From: Planctomycetota bacterium
Lineage (GTDB): Bacteria > Planctomycetota > Phycisphaerae > Phycisphaerales > UBA1924
Direction of reading: 5' to 3'
DNA: 5,912 nucleotides
Assembly (NCBI GenBank): GCA_023434205.1
Contig: JAEYTB010000180.1
Location: 1 to 5,912, forward strand
Shown here piece by piece: positions 1 through 5,912 of the stretch. Positions within the stretch are counted from its first letter, which is position 1; every line of letters begins with the position of its first letter. A program made the translations under genes and the position numbers. The notes under the pieces are model-generated. The model made no database searches, was not told the origin of the DNA, and saw only the letters and a list, made by a program, of their open reading frames with translations.

Positions 1-1186
1 GCAGCACCAGGCTCGCCCCGTACCTCATCTCCCCTCGAGCCTGCAGCGCCGGCGCCGGCACCCACAAGAGCTGCCGCCACGAGAACACCGCCGCGATGAT
101 CTGCGCCGGCAGCACCGACTCCGCCCGCACGCCCCCCCACAACAGCGCCTCGATCGGCCCCAAACATGCCGCCAGCCCCAAACACGCCAGGCTCGAGAAG
201 AACACCATTAGCCGCGCCGCCCGCAGCGCCGCCGCCGCCTGACGCTCCGGCTCCTGGTTCAGCTTCGCCAACGCCGGGAACAGAATCGCCGCCGCCGTCG
301 CCGCCAGCACCTGGTCCACCTGCGCCACCATCTGGTACGCGAACGCGAACACCCCCAGCCGATCCGCCGGGATCAGCACCGACAGCAGGAAGTACGGCCC
401 CTGGTTCACCACCGCGAACGCCAGGCTCACGAACACCATCCACTTGCCCTGCCCGATCAGCCCCCGCCACATCCGCACCTTCGCCGCCCGCTTCCACGGC
501 GTGTCCCGCGTCAGCACATACAACGCCACCGCCTCAAACACCGCCATGAACGGCAACGGCAGCACGAAGCTCATCGGCCCCAGCCCCCCCAGCACCGCCG
601 CGATCGTCGTCCCGTACCGGATCACCGACGACACCATCTGCACGTTCGACACCGTCTTGAACCGCAGCTGCATCTGCACCCGCGCCGTCAGCACCATCCC
701 CGGCCCCGACAGCGCCACATACGCCGCGATCAGATAAAGCAGCGGCGGCAGCTCCGGCTGGTCAAAGAACCTCGGCCCCGACACCACCGGCGCCAGCCCC
801 GCCAGCAGCGCCGCCGCCGCCACGTTGAACGTGATCACGATCCAGAACACCGGCCCCGACAGCGCCGCGTACTCCCGCTCGCCCCTCTGGATCAAAAGCT
901 GCGGGACGCCCCCATCCTTGAAGAACTGGATGAACGCCGCGAACGAGAACGCCGTCGCCCACACCCCCAGCTCACGGTCGCTGAGCAGCCCCCCCATCAC
1001 CGCGAACGCCACGAAGCTCAGCCCCTTGCTGAACAGCGTGTTGGCGATCAGCCACGCCGCCCCGCGCCCCACCGTCGCCCCCAGCGCCCCCTGCACCGGC
1101 GCCGGCCCCTCCAGCGCGGGAGCATCCGGCGCCGCGGGCTCCAGGAGCGGCTCGCTGGGTTCTCCGGGTTTCTGTGGGTCGGTCAT
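1..1186 (-). CDS. Oligosaccharide/polysaccharide flippase (MOP superfamily, Wzx-like), C-terminus beyond window
   Basis: Reading leftward from the ATG at 1186-1184 gives 395 open codons with no stop before the window edge, so the gene is 3' truncated by the window only. Residues 1-40 form a Pro/Ala/Glu-rich, probably cytoplasmic tail. From about residue 41 the protein is a chain of hydrophobic helices. The N-terminal part, about residues 42-101, holds 'GRGAAW', 'SKGLSFV' and, after a conserved-looking 'LLSDRELGVWA' stretch, 'FKDGGVPQLLIQR', the arrangement typical of the Polysacc_synt/Wzx family. Further membrane segments fall near 112-135, 147-165, 185-225, 248-275, 295-305 and 326-350. Family members flip lipid-linked glycans across the inner membrane for exopolysaccharide, O-antigen or similar surface polymers; the substrate cannot be read from sequence. 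Usual length is about 430-500 residues, so roughly 50-100 are missing. No convincing Shine-Dalgarno precedes the ATG, so the start is likely but not certain. No glycan gene is visible beside it. Confidence 0.85.
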   Translation of the reverse strand, partial: MTDPQKPGEPSEPLLEPAAPDAPALEGPAPVQGALGATVGRGAAWLIANTLFSKGLSFVAFAVMGGLLSDRELGVWATAFSFAAFIQFFKDGGVPQLLIQRGEREYAALSGPVFWIVITFNVAAAALLAGLAPVVSGPRFFDQPELPPLLYLIAAYVALSGPGMVLTARVQMQLRFKTVSNVQMVSSVIRYGTTIAAVLGGLGPMSFVLPLPFMAVFEAVALYVLTRDTPWKRAAKVRMWRGLIGQGKWMVFVSLAFAVVNQGPYFLLSVLIPADRLGVFAFAYQMVAQVDQVLAATAAAILFPALAKLNQEPERQAAAALRAARLMVFFSSLACLGLAACLGPIEALLWGGVRAESVLPAQIIAAVFSWRQLLWVPAPALQARGEMRYGASLVL

Positions 1187-1319
1187 AAGTAGCGCACAGG
1201 ACAGCGGCCCCCGAAGTACGAGGGTCGCGCACTCTTTGATCGGTCCGCGCCCCGACTTGGCCGCACTCCTGCCCCGCTGGCTCCCCCGTCCCCTCTTCCC
1301 CTCACCCCTACCCTCCCCC
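1187..1319. other. Intergenic gap upstream of the flippase
   Basis: This 133-base stretch lies between the flippase start (read leftward) and the phosphatase remnant (read rightward). It should hold the flippase promoter, but I see no convincing -35/-10 pair on the minus strand. The half next to the remnant is an almost pure pyrimidine tract on the plus strand, described separately. Reading frames crossing it show no recognisable protein, so I see no gene in it. Confidence 0.6.
1283..1319 (-). other. G-quadruplex-type motif (six G-runs on the minus strand)
   Basis: The plus strand has C-runs at 1283-1287 (5), 1290-1293 (4), 1298-1301 (4), 1305-1308 (4), 1311-1313 (3) and 1315-1319 (5). On the minus strand these are six successive G-runs separated by loops of one to four bases, which satisfies the usual G3+N1-7 rule several times over. 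The G-rich strand is the non-template strand of the flippase, about 97-133 bases before its ATG. It also abuts the point where the phosphatase similarity begins. Folding, and any role in expression or in breakage, are inferences; high-GC genomes produce C-runs by chance, though rarely six together. Confidence 0.6.
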
Positions 1320-1803
1320 ATGGTCTTCTTCGAAGGCTCCCCCCAGCAGCAGATGGCCGACGTGGTCGCCCTCATGCTACACACGCGGCAACAGCGGCTT
1401 CGTCACCGCCTTCTACGGCGTGTTCGACCCCACCACGCGCGTGCTCCGCTACAGCAGCGCCGGCCACAACCCGCCCCGCCTGCGACGCGCCGGCGCTGGC
1501 GTCGAGTCCCTCGAGGGCGGGCGCGATGTGCCCCTGGGCGTCCTCGATGACACCCGCTACCACGAGGACAGCACGGAGCTGCACGCGGGCGATTCGCTGC
1601 TGCTCTACACCGACGGCATCACCGAGGCCCGCAACGCCGGCAACGAAGAGTTCGGCACCCGCCGCCTCGATGATCAGCTTTCAGCCGCGACCAACACCGA
1701 CCCGGGCTGGATGATTTCCAGCGTCCTGGAGAGCGTGGCCGCCTTCACCAAGGGAAAGCCCGCCGAGGACAACCGCACCCTGGTGGCGGCTGAGGTGCGG
1801 TAG
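1320..1803 (+). pseudogene. SpoIIE/RsbU-type PP2C serine phosphatase, N-terminally truncated and probably frameshifted
   Basis: From 1378 to the TAG at 1801-1803 the frame encodes a clear C-terminal half of a SpoIIE-family (PPM-type) phosphatase. It starts with 'YTRGNSGFVTAFYGVFDP', followed by 'AGHNPP' (1459-1476), 'LLLYTDGITEA' with the metal-site Asp-Gly at 1612-1617, and a closing 'DNRT' (1768-1779) like the last metal-binding Asp motif of PP2C enzymes. Upstream in this frame there is no family similarity. However, the +1 frame from the ATG at 1320 reads 'SPQQQMADVVALM', which resembles the segment normally just before 'YTR'. I infer a small deletion near 1377 plus loss of everything upstream, including the first metal-binding motifs and any sensor domain. 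Intact relatives dephosphorylate anti-sigma-factor antagonists in partner-switching. A GTG at 1420 could start a 127-residue product, but it could not be a complete phosphatase. Codon use is C/G-ending, as in pstS, so it looks like a native gene that decayed. A sequencing error could explain the frameshift but not the missing half. Confidence 0.72.
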
Positions 1804-1835
1804 AGCACACAACGTGATAAGCCGGCGCATTGTTC

Positions 1836-1864
1836 TTGCATAGCAAACATCGTTCGGGTAGATT
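1836..1864 (+). promoter_or_regulatory. Candidate sigma-70-type promoter of the repeat-protein gene
   Basis: TTGCAT at 1836-1841 and TAGATT at 1859-1864 are separated by exactly 17 bases and lie 34 bases before the ATG at 1898. They match the consensus hexamers at three and four of six positions. The interval 1804-1897 is visibly more AT-rich than anything around it, as expected for a promoter. It implies that the gene is transcribed on its own rather than by read-through from the phosphatase remnant. Confidence 0.45.
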
Positions 1865-1877
1865 CTGGACCCACACT

Positions 1878-1890
1878 TTGCATGCAAGGG
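1878..1890 (+). promoter_or_regulatory. Palindrome overlapping the ribosome binding site of the repeat-protein gene
   Basis: A perfect 10-base palindrome, TTGCATGCAA, occupies 1878-1887. It overlaps the purine-rich AAGGG (1886-1890), which sits seven bases before the ATG at 1898 and supports that ATG over the adjoining GTG at 1895. The half-site TTGCAT also occurs at 1836-1841, in the candidate -35 box. A regulator site here is possible, but only the palindrome and the ribosome binding site are seen directly. Confidence 0.45.
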
Positions 1891-1897
1891 AGCCGTG

Positions 1898-4570
1898 ATG
1901 ACCCCCATAAGACTTCTCTGTGTGACACTGACTTCGTGCCTGGCGGCCGCGATCGCCGTAGCACAGTGCGATCCCCGATGGGTCCCGGTGCAGGGGGTCG
2001 CAGGCGCCTTTGGATACGGGAGCCCGCCCTCTGATTCAATGCTGTGGGACCCGGACGGACCGGGCCCCGCAGGAACGCAACTGGTCGTCGTCGGAAACTT
2101 CGCCTGTGTGGGCTCCAGCATCGCGCAGGGCATAGCCCGATGGGACCTCGAGGCCGATCAGTGGCTGCCGCTCGGTGACACGTCCGCACTGAACGGGTGG
2201 GTGAGGTGCGTGGCGGCGCTCCCAAACGGCGACCTCGTGATCGGCGGCAACTTCACCTTCAACACCCCGACGGGCGCCACGACCGGGCTGGCACGCTGGA
2301 ATGGAAGTGCCTGGACACCGTTCGGGCAGCCGTTCACGGGCACGCAGGTGCTGCGGATGATCGTTGGTTCCCAGGGTCAGTTGGTTGTTGGCGGGAGCTA
2401 CACCGCGATCGGTGGGATCGCGGCCAACAGTGTGGCGCAGTGGGACGGAACCACGTGGAGACCATTTGGCGTTGGGCTCACGGGCGGAACGGCATCCGTG
2501 ACTAACCTCGGATTCCTCCCTGACGGAAGCTTGCTGGTGATCGGCGGCTTTCAGAATACAGGCGCGACGAGCTGTCGGAACGTTGCGAGGTGGAACGGCA
2601 CGGGGTGGGCTCAGGTTGGTCCCAGTCTTGGGAGCGGTATCTTTTCGGGGCTGCACATCGATAGCGATGGAACGTTCTTTGTGGGGTTCAACTTCACGGC
2701 GACTGGTCCAGGTTTCAACCTGAATCGGGTTGCATGCTGGAACGGCACGACGTGGCAGGAACTTTCAGGCGGCGTGCAACCCCAGTTTGTCGGCGGGCAG
2801 GCGTCGGTGCGGGAGATCACCCGCCTTCCCACCGGGGAACTGCTCGTGGGAGGTCGCTTCCATAGCGCGGGACCAACCGTGGCGAGCAGCATCGCAACCT
2901 GGAACGGCACGGGCTGGAGCGCGATGGGCAGCGGGGTTGGGCAGACAAGCAGCACATTCGAACCCGTATGGACCAGCACCAATCTGCCCGACGGCCGGCT
3001 GTTCGTGGCTGGCGACCTCCGCGATGCGGGGCTCAAGTCGGCGCGCCAGATGGCCGTGTGGAGCGGCAACTCTTGGTCACCGGTCGCCAAGGGCGTGGAC
3101 GACGAGGTCTTAGCACTCTCGCCCGCAGCGGGTGGTGGGTACATCGTCGGCGGCCGGTTCACACGGATCGGTGATATAGAGGCGAAGGGGGTTGCGCATT
3201 GGGACGGCCGCAACTGGCGCCCCCTTGGAAACGGTCTCCCGAGCTATGTGACCTGTGTCCTGGGTCTGTCGAACGGTTACGTGTTCGCAGGCGGGGTTTT
3301 CACAGTCCAAGGCTCAACGCAGGTCAGCAGGGCCGCTCTTTGGGATGGGGTTCGCTGGACATCACTCGGCGGCCCGCAGTCCGTTTCGAGCTCTGTGCTC
3401 GCAGCGGTCGAAGACGCAGCAGGACGCCTGTACGTCGGCGGTGCATTCTCAGAGTTCAGCGGCGTTCAGGCCTCCCGTGTGGTACGGTGGACCGGCGTTG
3501 CTTGGGAACCCCTTGGGGCTGGTGTTAACGGATCGGTCAACGACATGGCGCTCGCGCCCAACGGCGACCTCATCGTCGTCGGGACCTTTTCCACCGCTGG
3601 CGGAATGCCAGCTAGCGGGGTCGCCAGATGGAGCGACGGCCAGTGGTCGCCCATCGGGTCCGGAGTTACGAGCTCCGGTTCATACGTGAACTTGGTGGCC
3701 GTCCTGTCGAATGGGGACATCATCATCGGCGGCAGGTTTGAGGCCCTTGGTTCGACCCCTGCACGCAACGTAGCGCGCTGGGATGGGGCCCAATGGGGCG
3801 CGCTAGGCGCAGGCCTGTGGAGCAATCTTTCCACCGGCGACGTCGACAGCGTTCGGGTTGATGCGTCGGATCAGATCATTTGCGGCGGCCGGTTCAACCA
3901 GCCCTTCACCGGCATCGCTCGGTGGAACGGTCAAGACTGGGTGCCCGAGAGCCCGCCGGTCACCGGCCCCAACTGGGTCCGCAAACTCGCGGTCACGAAC
4001 TCTGGAGAGCTGATCTGCTCCGGAGACTTCTACGGGTTTGGCCCGGTGACCTCAGTGTTCGTAGGACGCCGCACAGCCGAGGGTGCCCCCTGGGTCGCCG
4101 AACACCCCAAGTCCCAGTCGGCTCGCCCTGGCGCGACACTCAACCTCGCCGCCGGGCTCGCGCACGGCTATGAGAACACCGCGCCGACCACCTACCAGTG
4201 GTACCACGACACGGCGCCGATTCCCGGCGCCGCGGGCGCGCTCTCCGCCAACGAGCTTGCGTTGCTCAGCCTTCCCGACTTCCAACCCGAACAGGCCGGC
4301 GCCTACCACGTCGTCTTCACCTCCACCTGCGGCACATCCGAAAGCCGCGCTGCGGACATCCTGGCGCTCCCCCCCTGCGCAACATCGGACTATGACGGCG
4401 ACGGCGACGCCGGGACCGATTCCGACATCGAGGCCTTTTTCGTCTGCCTGGCCGGGGCCTGCTGCCCCACATGCTGGCACCTTGGCGCAGACTTCGACGC
4501 GGATGGTGATACCGGCACCGACGCGGATATCGAGGCGTTCTTCCGCGTTCTGGCCGGTGGACCATGCTGA
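1898..4570 (+). CDS. Exported W-repeat beta-propeller-like protein with Ig-like domain and duplicated dockerin-like C-terminal tail
   Basis: The ATG at 1898 with AAGGG seven bases upstream is preferred over the GTG at 1895, giving 890 residues. Residues 1-23 are a signal peptide (basic start, hydrophobic core, cleavage after 'AVA'). A Cys follows at 24, but the context is not a good lipobox. Residues about 25-720 carry 13 repeats built on 'GdllvGGxF...g...a..vaRWdGxxWxplG', with the first Trp at residues 82, 134, 182, 232, 281, 335, 388, 435, 482, 531, 578, 628 and 676. This pattern suits beta-propeller or delta-60-type (DUF5122-like) folds. Residues about 728-826 look Ig-like: 'TYQWY' with W768, and 'AGAYHVVF' ending at C811. 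Residues 831-890 are two acidic Ca-binding-like loops, each followed by 'IEAFF..LAG'. No catalytic motif is seen. It is probably secreted or surface-attached and may bind a ligand or partner; the function is unknown. Codon use in the repeat part is less C/G-ending than in pstS or the flippase. Confidence 0.88.
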   Translation: MTPIRLLCVTLTSCLAAAIAVAQCDPRWVPVQGVAGAFGYGSPPSDSMLWDPDGPGPAGTQLVVVGNFACVGSSIAQGIARWDLEADQWLPLGDTSALNGWVRCVAALPNGDLVIGGNFTFNTPTGATTGLARWNGSAWTPFGQPFTGTQVLRMIVGSQGQLVVGGSYTAIGGIAANSVAQWDGTTWRPFGVGLTGGTASVTNLGFLPDGSLLVIGGFQNTGATSCRNVARWNGTGWAQVGPSLGSGIFSGLHIDSDGTFFVGFNFTATGPGFNLNRVACWNGTTWQELSGGVQPQFVGGQASVREITRLPTGELLVGGRFHSAGPTVASSIATWNGTGWSAMGSGVGQTSSTFEPVWTSTNLPDGRLFVAGDLRDAGLKSARQMAVWSGNSWSPVAKGVDDEVLALSPAAGGGYIVGGRFTRIGDIEAKGVAHWDGRNWRPLGNGLPSYVTCVLGLSNGYVFAGGVFTVQGSTQVSRAALWDGVRWTSLGGPQSVSSSVLAAVEDAAGRLYVGGAFSEFSGVQASRVVRWTGVAWEPLGAGVNGSVNDMALAPNGDLIVVGTFSTAGGMPASGVARWSDGQWSPIGSGVTSSGSYVNLVAVLSNGDIIIGGRFEALGSTPARNVARWDGAQWGALGAGLWSNLSTGDVDSVRVDASDQIICGGRFNQPFTGIARWNGQDWVPESPPVTGPNWVRKLAVTNSGELICSGDFYGFGPVTSVFVGRRTAEGAPWVAEHPKSQSARPGATLNLAAGLAHGYENTAPTTYQWYHDTAPIPGAAGALSANELALLSLPDFQPEQAGAYHVVFTSTCGTSESRAADILALPPCATSDYDGDGDAGTDSDIEAFFVCLAGACCPTCWHLGADFDADGDTGTDADIEAFFRVLAGGPC
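2129..3940 (+). repeat. Thirteen in-frame 47-54 residue W-motif repeats
   Basis: Each unit contains a Trp, a small polar residue, usually Gly, then a second Trp five residues after the first (seven in the first unit, which reads 'WDLEADQW'), followed by 'plG'. After a variable stretch comes 'pnGdlvvGG.F'. Intervals between successive first Trp residues are 52, 48, 50, 49, 54, 53, 47, 47, 49, 47, 50 and 48. The repeats are diverged in DNA: only short tracts such as TGGAACGGCACG recur exactly (2591, 2738, 2900). The array is therefore old rather than recently amplified. A degenerate half-unit ('CDPRWVPVQG') at the mature N-terminus could close a propeller ring in the usual velcro manner, giving about 14 blades or two rings of seven; that is inference. 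Confidence 0.85.
4388..4567 (+). other. Coding segment for duplicated dockerin-like C-terminal tail
   Basis: Residues 831-890 of the repeat protein contain 'DYDGDGDAGTDSDIEAFF' and, 34 residues later, 'DFDADGDTGTDADIEAFF'. Each is an Asp-rich EF-hand-like loop followed by a short helix, the layout of a dockerin pair. Between them lies a Cys cluster (C850, C855, C856, C859), and the protein ends in Cys (C890). I recall this type of tail at the C-termini of many unrelated exported Planctomycetota proteins. This makes it a likely sorting or docking module rather than part of the repeat protein's own activity. No cohesin partner is encoded in the window. Confidence 0.7.
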
Positions 4571-4771
4571 CTGACGAGCACGCCTAACCAACCCTTCCCG
4601 CATGCCACCACCCGCACCTGGTGGGCCCCTCCAGCAAACGCCCCCGCCGAGGCTTTGCGCAACCTTAACCCCCCCCGCCACCCAACCCCGACACCCCTCT
4701 GCGATAATCACCCGAGTCAAGCAGGACACCCAGCGCCGCGGCCCCAAGGCCCGGCCAACAGGAGCCACCCA
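4571..4771 (+). promoter_or_regulatory. Intergenic leader region of pstS, with possible -10 element
   Basis: This 201-base gap contains no gene. After the stop of the repeat protein there is only a weak hairpin (CCACCA paired with TGGTGG across an 8-base loop near 4603-4622) with no T-tract, so no convincing terminator. GATAAT at 4703-4708 is the best -10-like sequence and lies 63 bases before the pstS ATG. No matching -35 is found 16-18 bases upstream, and I see no repeated Pho-box pattern. A C-run cluster lies immediately upstream of GATAAT. AGGAG at 4760-4764, seven bases before the ATG, is the pstS ribosome binding site. Confidence 0.45.
4669..4697 (-). other. Second G-run cluster, upstream of pstS
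   Basis: Plus-strand C-runs lie at 4669-4676 (8), 4681-4683 (3), 4686-4689 (4) and 4694-4697 (4), separated by 4, 2 and 4 bases. The minus strand therefore meets the simple four-tract G-quadruplex rule. It ends six bases before the GATAAT candidate -10. Here the G-rich strand is the template strand for pstS. Structure formation is inferred, not shown. Confidence 0.45.
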
Positions 4772-5791
<1,020 letters not shown>

Positions 5792-5817
5792 CCGCCCCTC
5801 AACACCCGCTCCACCCG

Positions 5818-5851
5818 CGGCACGCGGCCCTCCCGGCCGCGTGCCGTCTTT
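5818..5851 (+). terminator. Intrinsic terminator after pstS
   Basis: A perfect 12-base-pair stem, CGGCACGCGGCC (5818-5829) with GGCCGCGTGCCG (5835-5846), encloses a 5-base loop and is followed by TCTTT (5847-5851). It begins 26 bases after the pstS stop. The very stable stem with a short, imperfect T-tract suits a terminator acting in the plus direction. If the downstream frame belongs to the pst operon, it may act as a partial terminator that keeps pstS transcript more abundant than permease transcript. Confidence 0.82.
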
Positions 5852-5872
5852 GACGGTATCGTGTCCCCCTCC

Positions 5873-5912
5873 ATGGCCGACCCCTCCCCCACCCCCACCA
5901 CAACCCCCGACC
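5873..5912 (+). CDS. Start of a further reading frame, possibly the next pst gene (partial)
   Basis: An ATG at 5873 opens a frame of 13 codons to the window edge, beginning 'MADPSPTPTTTPD'. Pst permease genes commonly follow pstS, and a Pro/Thr-rich cytoplasmic tail before the first membrane helix is plausible, but nothing visible identifies the product. No clear Shine-Dalgarno precedes the ATG (CCCCCTCC lies directly upstream), so the true start may differ. The call rests mainly on position 81 bases after pstS on the same strand. Confidence 0.35.
   Translation, partial: MADPSPTPTTTPD

Noticed and set aside
166..737. Two plus-strand open frames rich in Pro, Ala, Ser and Thr
   Set aside because: They are antisense shadows of the flippase, whose frame is continuous and family-like over the same stretch.
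825..1550. A 241-codon plus-strand open frame crossing the flippase start, the gap and the phosphatase remnant
   Set aside because: Most of it is antisense to the flippase and then out of frame with the phosphatase motifs. Only the short 1320-1377 part is kept, as a possible shifted piece of the phosphatase.
1955..1969. Possible lipoprotein signal around the Cys right after the signal peptide of the repeat protein
   Set aside because: The residues before the Cys read 'AVAQ', with Gln at -1 instead of Gly, Ala or Ser; ordinary signal peptidase I cleavage after 'AVA' fits better.
1674..2656. Overlapping minus-strand open frames opposite the start of the repeat protein
   Set aside because: No recognisable domain, and the plus strand has a signal peptide, ribosome binding site and repeat pattern over the same bases.
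4603..4622. Possible terminator hairpin after the repeat-protein gene
   Set aside because: Only six base pairs with an eight-base loop and no T-tract; too weak in C-rich sequence to call.
4655..4771. A longer pstS reading beginning at a TTG at 4655
   Set aside because: The added residues are Pro/Arg/His-rich, would bury the signal peptide and lack a ribosome binding site; the ATG at 4772 has AGGAG at correct spacing.
5881..5908. A third cluster of C-runs resembling a G-quadruplex motif on the minus strand
   Set aside because: It lies within the presumed coding start and is explained by successive Pro and Thr codons (CCC, ACC).

Overview
The window looks like chromosome from a high-GC Planctomycetota bacterium, most likely a Phycisphaerae relative. 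This rests on two features: very strong C/G-ending codon use in most genes, and a secreted protein whose C-terminus carries two copies of an acidic 'DxDxDxDxGTDxDIEAFFxxLAG' tail. I recognise that tail from many exported proteins of this class. The taxonomic call is an inference; no rRNA or marker gene is present.

Layout. (1) Positions 1-1186, minus strand: a polysaccharide/oligosaccharide flippase of the MOP superfamily. Its start is inside the window and its C-terminus runs off the left edge. (2) Positions 1187-1319: a non-coding gap with a dense pyrimidine tract, whose complement has six consecutive G-runs (a G-quadruplex-type motif) upstream of the flippase. (3) Positions 1320-1803, plus strand: the C-terminal part of a SpoIIE/RsbU-type PP2C serine phosphatase. 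It lacks most of its domain and appears to change frame near 1377, so it is called a probable pseudogene. (4) Positions 1898-4570, plus strand: a large exported protein with 13 W-containing beta-propeller-type repeats, an Ig-like domain and the duplicated dockerin-like tail. It has its own candidate promoter and ribosome binding site. (5) Positions 4571-4771: a gap with a second C-run cluster and a possible -10 element. (6) Positions 4772-5791, plus strand: pstS, the periplasmic phosphate-binding protein of the Pst ABC transporter. It is followed by a strong intrinsic terminator (5818-5851) and the first codons of another reading frame, possibly the next pst gene.

The genes do not form one operon. 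The flippase is divergent from the rest, the phosphatase remnant is probably dead, the repeat protein is a stand-alone exported protein, and pstS starts a phosphate-uptake locus continuing to the right. I see no CRISPR array, tRNA, rRNA, insertion sequence or defence system. The least explained elements are the repeat protein with its C-terminal tail, the decayed phosphatase and the two G-run clusters.
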